DNA from: Asaia bogorensis NBRC 16594
GTDB lineage: Bacteria > Pseudomonadota > Alphaproteobacteria > Acetobacterales > Acetobacteraceae
Reading direction: 5' to 3'
Length of the DNA: 64,000 nucleotides
Assembly (NCBI RefSeq): GCF_001547995.1
Contig: NZ_AP014690.1
Location: 1 to 64,000, forward strand
Of this stretch, positions 52,184-59,483 are shown one piece after another (position 1 is the stretch's first letter; each line of letters begins with the position of its first letter). The notes beneath the pieces are model-generated. The model was not told the origin of the DNA and searched no databases. It was given only the letters and a program-made list of their open reading frames with translations. Position numbers and translations under genes: made by a program.

Positions 52184-52377
52184 TGGCTCGTCCTGCGCTC
52201 GATCGCACCCGTCTTGCACCTGCCGTGCAAGGCTATCACCGCAGGGGCTTCCCGGCACGGCTCATTGCCATGCGCCTTGGCATTTCCGAGCGCACCACGC
52301 GCGGCATGCTTAAGGCGCTGGGGCTGACCGCACCACGCCCCCAAAGCCGACAGATCATGGAGATACGTCATGGGTGA
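52183..52377 (+). CDS. Small helix-turn-helix protein
   Basis: 64 residues. GYHRRGFPARLIAMRLGISE followed by RTTRGMLKALGL is a resolvase/Hin-type helix-turn-helix. Its ATG shares a base with the previous stop, and its end overlaps the helicase gene by eight bases. Role unknown. Confidence 0.65.
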   Translation: MARPALDRTRLAPAVQGYHRRGFPARLIAMRLGISERTTRGMLKALGLTAPRPQSRQIMEIRHG

Positions 52378-53902
52378 CGTTCAACCGCTCGGGCATCTGG
52401 CCTCGGTCAATGAGCCCGAAAACATGCAGGCCGAGGCGGCGCTACTGGGCGCCATCCTGACCAACGGTCGCCGCGCGCTGCCCATGGTCGAGGAATATCT
52501 GCGTCCCGAGCATTTCTACGAGCCGCTCAATGGCGTGATTTACGCTGCCGCGCTCCGCATGCACATGGCGGGTGTCGAGCCTAATGTGATCCTGATCCGC
52601 AACGAGATCAGCGATTCCGAAGTGCTCATGGGGCGTGACGTGGCGGAATATCTTGGCCAGATCATGATGGCCACGGTTGGCATTCTCAATGCCGGCGATT
52701 ATGGGCGTGCCATCTTCGATGCCTGGACGCGCCGCCAGCTGCGTAATCATTGCATCGATGTTTCCCGGCTTTGCCTGACCCCTGGTGGCCAGACGGGCGA
52801 GGATCTCGTCGAGCAGATGGAAGCCGGATTGCTCGAAATCGCCCAGAACATGCGCGAGAGCCTGCCGAATGTGACGATCTCCGAGGCGATCCGCGAGGCG
52901 ATTGCCTGCGGGCAGGAGAACCTGCTGCGCGGCTCGGCACTGGCCGGGCTGTCATGGGGCTATCCCGCCATGGACCGGATGACAGGCGGCCTACTGGGCG
53001 AGGGGCTGTATGTGATCGGCGCCCGCCCGGCCATGGGCAAGACCGCTTTTGCCCTGGGCGTGGCCATGCGCGTTGCAGCGCTCGGTGAGCGCGTGTTGTT
53101 CTGGTCCGGTGAGATGGCGGCGCGTCAGATCGGCGCACGTGCCGGTGCGGCTTATGCGGGACTTTCCACGCTCTCGGTCTTTGCCGGGCGGCGATACGAT
53201 ATTCCTGAAGATATTGAGACGGGACTGCGTGTCCCGCTCGATGGATGGCAATGGCAGGATCTTCAGGCGGGCGAGAAAGCTGCCGAGGCCGTGCCGCTTG
53301 AACTGGATGTTCGTTCCGGCCTGACCGTAGCCGGGCTGCGGTCGCGTGCGCGTCGGATGAGGCGCAGCAAGCGCGGGCTCGGCCTTATCGTACTCGATTA
53401 TGTCGGGCTCATGCATGGCAGCGATGCCGCGCGCCGTCGCGGGCGCTATGAGGAAATGACCGAGATCAGCGCCGGGCTCAAATCCCTCGCCAAGGAACTC
53501 GGCATTCCCATCATCGCACTGGCCCAGCTCAACCGCGAGGTAGAGAAGCGCGAGGACAAGCGCCCGACCGAGGCCGATCTGCGCGATAGCGGCGGGCTAG
53601 AGCAGGACGCCGATCTCGTCGCGTTTCTTTATCGCGACCACTATTATCTCAGGAAAGAGGCCAGTGGTGACGGGCTACAGAGGCGCGACAAGGAAACGGC
53701 CGAGCAGTTCGCCAATCGCTGCTCTGAATTCCAGTTCCGCCTGCAGCAGTCGGTCGGCAAGGCGCAGATCTTGATCCGCAAGAACCGCCATGGCGGGACC
53801 GGGTCGGTGCGCCTGCGCTTCGATGACGACAGCACCTGGTTTCGCGACGAGACCGAAGACCCGCGCAGCCCTGCCTGGGCTTGTCGGGACGGTGCAGCAT
53901 GA
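52370..53902 (+). CDS. Replicative DNA helicase, DnaB type (phage)
   Basis: 510 residues. The N-terminal domain is recognised by NMQAEAALLGAILTNGRRAL. The RecA-like motor has Walker A ARPAMGKTAFAL near residue 222, Walker B region GLGLIVLDYVGLMHG, and H3/H4 regions IPIIALAQLNREVEKREDKR and DLRDSGGLEQDADLVAFLYR. It unwinds DNA at the phage replication fork. Carried inside the phage early operon and coupled at both ends, so it is the phage's own helicase rather than the host DnaB. Confidence 0.92.
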   Translation: MGDVQPLGHLASVNEPENMQAEAALLGAILTNGRRALPMVEEYLRPEHFYEPLNGVIYAAALRMHMAGVEPNVILIRNEISDSEVLMGRDVAEYLGQIMMATVGILNAGDYGRAIFDAWTRRQLRNHCIDVSRLCLTPGGQTGEDLVEQMEAGLLEIAQNMRESLPNVTISEAIREAIACGQENLLRGSALAGLSWGYPAMDRMTGGLLGEGLYVIGARPAMGKTAFALGVAMRVAALGERVLFWSGEMAARQIGARAGAAYAGLSTLSVFAGRRYDIPEDIETGLRVPLDGWQWQDLQAGEKAAEAVPLELDVRSGLTVAGLRSRARRMRRSKRGLGLIVLDYVGLMHGSDAARRRGRYEEMTEISAGLKSLAKELGIPIIALAQLNREVEKREDKRPTEADLRDSGGLEQDADLVAFLYRDHYYLRKEASGDGLQRRDKETAEQFANRCSEFQFRLQQSVGKAQILIRKNRHGGTGSVRLRFDDDSTWFRDETEDPRSPAWACRDGAA

Positions 53903-54207
53903 CGCGCCCCGCTTCGCCTCGCCCTGTCTCGCGCCGCCGCTACGGTATCCACGCCCGCGCCATCATGGCCGATCCGCGCTGGTCGGTTCTCCCGCTCGCC
54001 GCGCGCGGCATGTGGCTGCATCTGGCCGATATCGCCGATGTCGTCACCGAGCTGCGTGCGCCTGTACGCGGCCAGGCGCTGACCGTGCCTGATCTGGCCC
54101 GCCTGCTGGCAGCAGACCCGGCCGAGGTGATCGGCGCCGTGTCGCATCTGGTCAATCGAGACATTATCGAGCCCGTCGCGGACGGGTATCGTCTGAAAGC
54201 CTATTGA
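53899..54207 (+). CDS. Phage replication-region protein
   Basis: 102 residues from the ATG at 53899, which overlaps the helicase stop (ATGA). YGIHARAIMADPRWSVLPLA and ARGMWLHLADIADVV recall the winged-helix start of phage replication initiators, and VPDLARLLAADPAEVIGAVS followed by HLVNRDII resembles a DnaD/winged-helix element. Not assigned to a family with certainty. Confidence 0.55.
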   Translation: MTRPASPRPVSRRRYGIHARAIMADPRWSVLPLAARGMWLHLADIADVVTELRAPVRGQALTVPDLARLLAADPAEVIGAVSHLVNRDIIEPVADGYRLKAY

Positions 54208-54208
54208 G

Positions 54209-55189
54209 ATGTCCAAATCTTCGATCGAAAGACGGGCGCTTGCCATGGTCGCCAGTGACCTGCGCCTGTTCACGTTGGCCGCTGAGGCTGTCGTCGTATG
54301 GGTGCGTCTGATCTCGGCCATTCTGGAATATGGTGCTGACGGCATCCTGCACGCCGGTAAGGACGGTGCGCCCGATCTCGCGGCGCTTGCGCGCTTCCGG
54401 TTTCATGTGACGGAAACCCAGCTCGAAACCTACATGGAAACCTACGCCAGAACCCGGCTGATAACCTATGACGCGGCAAGCGGGCTGGTCGGTCTGCCTG
54501 AGACGCTCCAGCCGACACGACGCGCCATTGCCTCGCGACTGAACGGCAAAAAGGGCGGAAGACCGCCGAAAAACGTCAATCCATCGCCGCAGCACGACCC
54601 GCGCCAACGTACCGCCATGATGCCGATCTCAGGAGGAAAAACCGTGTCTTGCGAAACCCAGCACAAAACCCAAGGCTCCTACGCGCGCGATAAGCTTGGC
54701 TTAGCTTGTAATATAAGCTCTGAAGATAAAGCTAAGCTTGGGACGCAGGTGAGTGACGCGCAAATCGACACGGCCTATCAGCGCATCGGCCCCATGGCGT
54801 TCGAAGCGGCCGGGTTCGACCCGGCGCGCGACATGGGCAATTACCGCGTCGTCCGCCAATGGGTGGCCGATGCCCTGCATGACGGGTTGAGCCCCGAGGA
54901 AACCGAACGCCTGATCCTGGGCGTGGTGGAAAGCGTGGCAGAACGTCAGCGCAGTAAAGGCGCTTCGATCAGCCATCTGGGCTATTTCGGCAAGGCGATC
55001 GGCACTGCGATCGCAAACCGCGATGTGCCTGACGCGCCACTGAGCGAGGCCGAGATCGAGGCTGATCGCGCGTGGAAACGCGACATGGATACATGGCGCG
55101 AGCGTGTGGCGTCGGGCGTTGCGGGTGCGGTTAATGAGCCGATTCCGAACCGTGCCGAGTACCTCGAGCGCGTAAGGGTGGCCGCATGA
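54209..55189 (+). CDS. Phage replication protein (replisome-organiser-like)
   Basis: 326 residues. Residues 20-110 look like a winged-helix start (LISAILEYGADGILHAGKDG ... LETYMETYARTRLITYD). A basic Gly/Pro-rich linker follows (GKKGGRPPKNVNPSPQHDPR). The C-terminal half is helical. An AT-rich repeat cluster lies inside the gene at 54691-54741, near codons 162-178, which recalls lambda-type origins within gene O. It starts two bases after the previous stop and overlaps the next gene by four bases. Confidence 0.55.
   Translation: MSKSSIERRALAMVASDLRLFTLAAEAVVVWVRLISAILEYGADGILHAGKDGAPDLAALARFRFHVTETQLETYMETYARTRLITYDAASGLVGLPETLQPTRRAIASRLNGKKGGRPPKNVNPSPQHDPRQRTAMMPISGGKTVSCETQHKTQGSYARDKLGLACNISSEDKAKLGTQVSDAQIDTAYQRIGPMAFEAAGFDPARDMGNYRVVRQWVADALHDGLSPEETERLILGVVESVAERQRSKGASISHLGYFGKAIGTAIANRDVPDAPLSEAEIEADRAWKRDMDTWRERVASGVAGAVNEPIPNRAEYLERVRVAA
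54691..54741. other. Candidate phage replication origin inside the replication gene
   Basis: An AT-rich island with repeated AAGCT/AGCTT: a nine-base direct repeat TAAGCTTGG at 54691-54699 and 54733-54741, an inverted repeat CTTAGCTT (54700-54707)/AAGCTAAG (54729-54736), and a further AAGCT at 54715. It lies between the two halves of the replication protein, like the origin inside lambda O. Repeats are seen; the origin role is inferred. Confidence 0.45.
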
Positions 55190-55662
55190 GCAAGATGCCC
55201 TTGCGTTTCGATCCCGAGCGCAGCCTGCCGGAGCAGGTGGGCGAATGGCTTGACGAAGCGGCCCTCACGCTTGCGGCCCTTCCCGCCGCTGGTCTGCGCC
55301 CAGCCGGTGCGAGAAGCACATGGCCGGACTATCTGCGCGATCTGGAAGATCTTGGCTGGGATCGTGAGAGCGATGAGTTCCTGCCCAGGCCGACCGCCGA
55401 TCAGATCGACCGACTGGATAATGTGCTCACCTGGATACCGCTGGTCGAGGATCGCAAGCTGCGAACAGTGGTCAATATGCGCCTGATCGTTCACCGGATC
55501 TCGGGGCGGCATAAGTGGGAATGGCGGAAGATCGGGCCTAAACTCGGCGTTGATCACAAGACTGCACAGGCGTGGCACCAGCGCGCCTGTGTAGTCATCG
55601 CAAAAAAAATCAAGCCGTCTGCATTTTCTACTACCCACATTCCCCAATTTGCAGATATTTGA
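55186..55662 (+). CDS. DUF6362 family phage protein
   Basis: 158 residues. The pattern LPRPTADQIDRLDNVLTWIP with the helix-turn-helix-like KWEWRKIGPKLGVDHKTAQAW matches what I know of DUF6362 proteins, common near the end of early regions in alphaproteobacterial prophages. It may be a late-transcription or DNA-binding factor. Overlaps the previous gene by four bases. A hairpin terminator follows. Confidence 0.65.
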   Translation: MSKMPLRFDPERSLPEQVGEWLDEAALTLAALPAAGLRPAGARSTWPDYLRDLEDLGWDRESDEFLPRPTADQIDRLDNVLTWIPLVEDRKLRTVVNMRLIVHRISGRHKWEWRKIGPKLGVDHKTAQAWHQRACVVIAKKIKPSAFSTTHIPQFADI

Positions 55663-55676
55663 GACCCAAGATCGCG

Positions 55677-55712
55677 AGACGCTTACCCATTCGGGCAGGC
55701 GTCTTTTTTTGT
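55677..55712 (+). terminator. Terminator after the early operon
   Basis: AGACGC-tta-CCC-attc-GGG-ca-GGCGTCT with a seven-base T-run at the end. The stem carries an internal loop. It lies about 15 bases after the DUF6362 gene and 25 bases before the HNH gene. Confidence 0.7.
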
Positions 55713-55736
55713 GCCTGATTTCTGGAGTGACGATCC

Positions 55737-56057
55737 ATGGCGGTCCGCGGATTGCAGTGCGTCCTGCCAGCAGTTCGTAGCGTCAAAACCGGTATTGCAA
55801 CGGCGCTGCCGAAGCAGGCAAAAACCATCTATCTCTCGCCCGAATGGCGTGGCCTGATGTCCCGCCTTCTGGCCCAACGTGGCCGCCGCTGCGAGGCCTG
55901 CGGCCGTACCGGCTGCCGGATCTTTGGCGATCATATCCATGAACTGAAAGACGGCGGCGCGCTGCTCGATCCGGGCAATGTCCGGCTGCTCTGCGGCTCC
56001 TGCCACAGCACCAAGACCGCCCGCGTTCGGGCGATCCGTTGGCGTGAAACCGTTTAG
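55737..56057 (+). CDS. HNH endonuclease
   Basis: 106 residues. The HNH/zinc motif is CEACGRTGCRIFGDHIHELK, DGGALLDPGNVRLLC and GSCHSTKTAR, with two CxxC pairs and the catalytic His region. HK97-type phages carry an HNH gene next to the terminases, where it assists packaging cleavage. Here it is separated from the terminase genes by a minus-strand cargo segment of about 2.8 kb. A copy of its 3' end is found at 58955-59014. Confidence 0.88.
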   Translation: MAVRGLQCVLPAVRSVKTGIATALPKQAKTIYLSPEWRGLMSRLLAQRGRRCEACGRTGCRIFGDHIHELKDGGALLDPGNVRLLCGSCHSTKTARVRAIRWRETV

Positions 56058-56065
56058 GATGCGAG

Positions 56066-57289
56066 TCAGGCCTTTTGTTTTGAGCTCTCCTGGCCTCGGC
56101 GAGAACCATCGAGCTCGCACCACAGCATGTGAGCGGCAGCCACAATGGCTGGACCGATGAAGAGGCCTACAAGGCCGAGCATGTGCAGGCCCCCCAGGAT
56201 GGCAATCATCGTGTGCAGGAACGGCAGGCGGGTCTCGTCGGAGATAAACTTCGGACGGGCAAAATGCTCACCGCAGAACAGAACGAAGAGTCCCCAGCCT
56301 GCAACGGCAATGCCCATGTTCATCGACCCTGAAGCCGCAACGATGCCGCCGACGAGAATTGCCGCCGGATAGCCGCAGAAGGGGATCGACGCAGCAATGG
56401 CTAGAAGGATCGTCAGGATGACCGCATGGCTGGCATCTGCAATGAAGATCAAAGGCGAGCAGACAAGCGCCTCGCCGATACCAACGAGAACCAGTCCGTT
56501 GACGGCACCACGAATGCTGCGAACGATGTGCAGAAGAATGTCGTCACGCTGGGTGAGCTCGATACTGACCCTGCGAAGAGATGAAGTGACACGTCCGTAG
56601 GAAAGAAGGCAGCATGCTGCGGTCAGCATGGCAATGAAAAAGGCTTCCAGGAGATGCGGGATACTTTTGAGGATCTTGAAAGCCGCGAGCCCCGCGATCT
56701 TGGAGACCGACTTGGCCTGGGCCTTGGCCATCTTCATGATCTGTTGCGGGTCGATTTTGTTTGCGAGGCTTGCTGGAAGCACGCTTTTGACCTTGTCGAT
56801 CCGGGTTGAGACGGCAGGCGGCAGGGCTGGCGTCGCACTGTCGCCAGAGCCTGCTTCTTCCCCATTATGATCTGTCGGCTCGGGCTTCCCCGCACTCTCG
56901 TCGTTCTGCGGCGATGCGGCACGATCTTGCGCGGCTGCGTCAGGACCGTTTGCTGGGGCCGATGTCGGGTGAGGAGCGATGAGATGGTGGGCTTTTTCCG
57001 AAAGCGATCCGATTTCGGTCACCGCGCCATAACCCGCTATGCCAGCCATGATCGTGAAGAGCACGCAGGTCAGTCCGATAAGGCTGATGGCCGCCATCTT
57101 CGCACCGATAAACTGTCCGAGTTTGCGCTGTATCGGCCGTACAGCAATGGCGATGACTGCGCCCCATGCCAAAGCGACAATAAGCGAGAACGAGATCCAG
57201 ATTGCCCCGGCATAGATCGCAACGCCCATGCTGATGAGTGCGAGATACTTTACCCAGGGATGACGTTCAGAAATGAGACGAGAGGCCAT
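56066..57289 (-). CDS. AI-2E/PerM family permease (phage-embedded cargo)
   Basis: 407 residues, about seven membrane helices. The paired segments at the N-terminus (YLALISMGVAIYAGAIWISF ... GAVIAIAVRPIQRKLGQFIG) and the C-terminal ASIPFCGYPAAILVGGIVAA fit the AI-2E family. The periplasmic loop near residues 100-150 is Pro/Ala/Asp-rich. AAGGAAC precedes the start. It is transcribed against the phage genes, behind the MFS transporter gene (55 bases apart), so the pair looks like a small cargo operon. Confidence 0.82.
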   Translation of the reverse strand: MASRLISERHPWVKYLALISMGVAIYAGAIWISFSLIVALAWGAVIAIAVRPIQRKLGQFIGAKMAAISLIGLTCVLFTIMAGIAGYGAVTEIGSLSEKAHHLIAPHPTSAPANGPDAAAQDRAASPQNDESAGKPEPTDHNGEEAGSGDSATPALPPAVSTRIDKVKSVLPASLANKIDPQQIMKMAKAQAKSVSKIAGLAAFKILKSIPHLLEAFFIAMLTAACCLLSYGRVTSSLRRVSIELTQRDDILLHIVRSIRGAVNGLVLVGIGEALVCSPLIFIADASHAVILTILLAIAASIPFCGYPAAILVGGIVAASGSMNMGIAVAGWGLFVLFCGEHFARPKFISDETRLPFLHTMIAILGGLHMLGLVGLFIGPAIVAAAHMLWCELDGSRRGQESSKQKA

Positions 57290-57344
57290 CTGACCATGTG
57301 TTCCTTTTATCGGTTGGTGTGCGGTCGGAGTCGGGAGCGCAATG

Positions 57345-58799
57345 TTAAGTGGCCGCGGGAGGGACAGGATCGACCGTAACCGCCACCCCGCTTTGCAACA
57401 GGTCTTTAGCCTCTTCCGTACTGCCTACCGCTGGCGGTGAGCCTCGCAAAGGCATTCCTGCCGTTTCACGAACGGTCAGCATTGTAACGATGCCGATGAA
57501 TGCTGCGCCCATCAGGTACCAGGCGGGCATGTCCAGATATGTTGTCTTCTTTACCAGCCAGGCCATCAGAAGCGGTGTCGTCCCGCCGAAGAGAGAAACG
57601 GACAAGTTGAATGCTACCGAGAGGGCCGTATAGCGAATCGGGGTGTAGAACAATGCTGGCAGTGTAGATGGCATGGAGCTCGTGAACCCGGCCAGGGCAA
57701 TGCCGAGCAGCATCAATCCCAGAAAGATCAAGCTATCGGAGTGACTCTGAATGAGATGGAAACAAGGGATTGCAAGAAGCAGTAAGGCAGCTGACGCGCC
57801 CAGGATCATTGGTCGGCGCCCGATGCTATCGCTCAGGAAACCGCCAATAATATTGATCGGCATCATGAGGATCATCACGACGATGATGAGGATCAGGCCC
57901 TTGCTCTCTGCGTAGCCAAGAGAAACGGTCATATAGCTCGGGATGTAGGCGAGCAGCATATAATCAGTGACATTAAAAACGAGAACGAGGCCCACGCACT
58001 TCGCCAGTTGCCGCCAGTGCATGGCAAACAGGTGGCGCCAGCCCGGACGGGCATTCTCGCGCTTTTCAGCTTCGAGCGCATACGCTTTGAATGAGGGTGT
58101 CTCTTCCAGTCTTGTGCGGGCGTACAGGCCCAAAAGCCCCAGAGGTGCCGCGAGAAGAAAAGGAATACGCCATCCCCACGCGAGCATCGTCTCTTCGCTC
58201 AGACTCACCTGCAACAGCGTCACGAGACCAGCGCCGGCGACATATCCTGCAAGCGTACCGAACTCGAGCCAGCTTCCCATCAAGCCTCTACGACGATCGG
58301 TCGAGTATTCGGCGATGAACGTTGCGGCGCCTCCGTATTCTCCACCGGTCGAAAAGCCCTGAACGAGGCGCGCTGCAAGCAGGGCTATCGGGGCCCAAAT
58401 ACCGATAGTGGCGTAGGAGGGAATCAAACCGATCGCAAAAGTCCCAAGCGCCATGGCAATCATCGTGGCGGCCAGCACTCGCTGCCGACCGTATTTATCA
58501 CCGAGCGGACCGAAAATGACTCCACCGATAGGCCGTATGAGGAAGGCGATCGAGAACGTGGCGAGCGTGGCAATCAGGCTTATCGAGGCGTCGGTGTCTG
58601 GGAAAAAGATCTTGCCCAATGTCACGGCGATATAGCCGTAGACCCCGAAATCGAACCACTCCATGGCATTACCCAATGCCGCGGCACCGACGGCACGCCT
58701 GAGCATGTCAGAGTCGACTACGGTGATATCCTGATGGTTGAGCTGGCGCCTGTGTTTGAACCATCCGAGATGTGGATGAGAACTTGGATCTTTCGTCAT
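57345..58799 (-). CDS. MFS transporter, ProP-like (metabolite:H+ symporter family)
   Basis: 484 residues, 12 membrane helices. GNAMEWFDFGVYGYIAVTLG and KIFFPDTDASISLI, then GDKYGRQRVL and VQGFSTGGEYGGAATFIAEY are signatures of the ProP/ShiA/KgtP metabolite:H+ symporters. Likely substrates include proline/betaine or organic acids. Its ribosome-binding site GGAGGGAG lies inside a perfect eight-base-pair hairpin (58807-58830). First gene of the minus-strand cargo pair within the prophage. Confidence 0.88.
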   Translation of the reverse strand: MTKDPSSHPHLGWFKHRRQLNHQDITVVDSDMLRRAVGAAALGNAMEWFDFGVYGYIAVTLGKIFFPDTDASISLIATLATFSIAFLIRPIGGVIFGPLGDKYGRQRVLAATMIAMALGTFAIGLIPSYATIGIWAPIALLAARLVQGFSTGGEYGGAATFIAEYSTDRRRGLMGSWLEFGTLAGYVAGAGLVTLLQVSLSEETMLAWGWRIPFLLAAPLGLLGLYARTRLEETPSFKAYALEAEKRENARPGWRHLFAMHWRQLAKCVGLVLVFNVTDYMLLAYIPSYMTVSLGYAESKGLILIIVVMILMMPINIIGGFLSDSIGRRPMILGASAALLLLAIPCFHLIQSHSDSLIFLGLMLLGIALAGFTSSMPSTLPALFYTPIRYTALSVAFNLSVSLFGGTTPLLMAWLVKKTTYLDMPAWYLMGAAFIGIVTMLTVRETAGMPLRGSPPAVGSTEEAKDLLQSGVAVTVDPVPPAAT

Positions 58800-58806
58800 T
58801 GAGCAG

Positions 58807-58837
58807 GCTCCCTCCCTGGTTTGAGGGAGCGGTTTTT
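58807..58837 (+). terminator. Hairpin at the cargo border: plus-strand terminator and minus-strand SD-masking stem
   Basis: GCTCCCTC (58807-58814) pairs perfectly with GAGGGAGC (58823-58830), followed on the plus strand by GG and five T, as in a Rho-independent terminator. No plus-strand gene precedes it other than the distant HNH gene. On the minus strand the same stem encloses the GGAGGGAG ribosome-binding site of the MFS gene. Confidence 0.55.
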
Positions 58838-58954
58838 GCTGCAGGGTACGAACCCCGCATTCACTGACATCAAGGAAATCATGCAGTTACAATATCAGGA
58901 ACCCCTTAAGATGTCGAAAATGTAATCTGTCCCGACTGGTGGGCAGACACTTTC

Positions 58955-59014
58955 GGCGGCTCCAAGACGGCCCGCGTCCGGGCCATCCGCACCCGCGAAA
59001 CCTCGCCCCGCTAA
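58955..59014 (+). pseudogene. Remnant 3' end of a second HNH endonuclease gene
   Basis: Twenty codons, ending in TAA, read GGSKTARVRAIRTRETSPR. The intact HNH protein at 55737-56057 ends STKTARVRAIRWRETV, so ten residues in a row and most of the rest match. No start or zinc motif precedes it. It directly flanks the cargo segment on the side away from the intact gene, which suggests the cargo came in by recombination or insertion at an HNH gene. Confidence 0.6.
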
Positions 59015-59130
59015 CCCCGAGGGGGCGGGTCAAAAGTCCGGCCGGATCCTACCCCCGCAACCGCGCAAGGCTCAGCGGCAGATTTTCCGGTCTATCAAGG
59101 AAATCAAGTTATCAAGGAAAGGGAGCAGAA

Positions 59131-59481
59131 ATGGCTCACGGTGGCGCACGTCCTGGCGCCGGACGCAAAAAGGGCAGCCGGAACAAGAAGCAGGTGGACT
59201 GGAACGGCCCGCTCGTGGTCGATCCCTCCGCACTTGCGCCCGGCCTCGATGCCCTGAGCGGCATGAACCCGCAGGATCTGGCATCCTGTTCGCCGCTGGC
59301 CTTCCTCACGCATATCTACCGCAATCGCGGCCTGGCCGCCGCCATCCGCGCCGACGCCGCCAAAGCCGCGCTCCCCTACGCTCATGCCCGCCTCGCAGCC
59401 CCGCGCGATGATCAACCCGCCTTGCCCGGCCTCGATAGCGGCTGGGGCGACGATCTGCCCCCGATCAACAGAAGGAACTGA
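59131..59481 (+). CDS. Phage terminase small subunit
   Basis: 116 residues. It begins MAHGGARPGAGRKKGSRNKK, the typical start of small terminase subunits in this kind of phage, followed by NPQDLASCSPLAFLTHIYRN and a helical middle. It recognises phage DNA for packaging. The ATG at 59131 follows AAGGAAAGGGAG; a longer frame to 58939 is not supported. The large subunit gene starts two bases after the stop. Confidence 0.85.
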   Translation: MAHGGARPGAGRKKGSRNKKQVDWNGPLVVDPSALAPGLDALSGMNPQDLASCSPLAFLTHIYRNRGLAAAIRADAAKAALPYAHARLAAPRDDQPALPGLDSGWGDDLPPINRRN

Positions 59482-59483
59482 CC

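Larger units (their letters stand above)
58800..59130. other. Gene-free segment between cargo and terminase
   Basis: 331 bases. It holds the hairpin described above, the promoter region of the cargo pair, the HNH remnant (58955-59014), and the leader of the small terminase gene, whose ribosome-binding site AAGGAAAGGGAG lies just before 59131. Confidence 0.6.

Noticed and set aside
53470-53500. Possible second copy of the tRNA-Thr 3' end as an attachment site
   Set aside because: Only the short stretch TCAAATCCCT is shared; it lies inside the helicase gene and is explained by its coding sequence.
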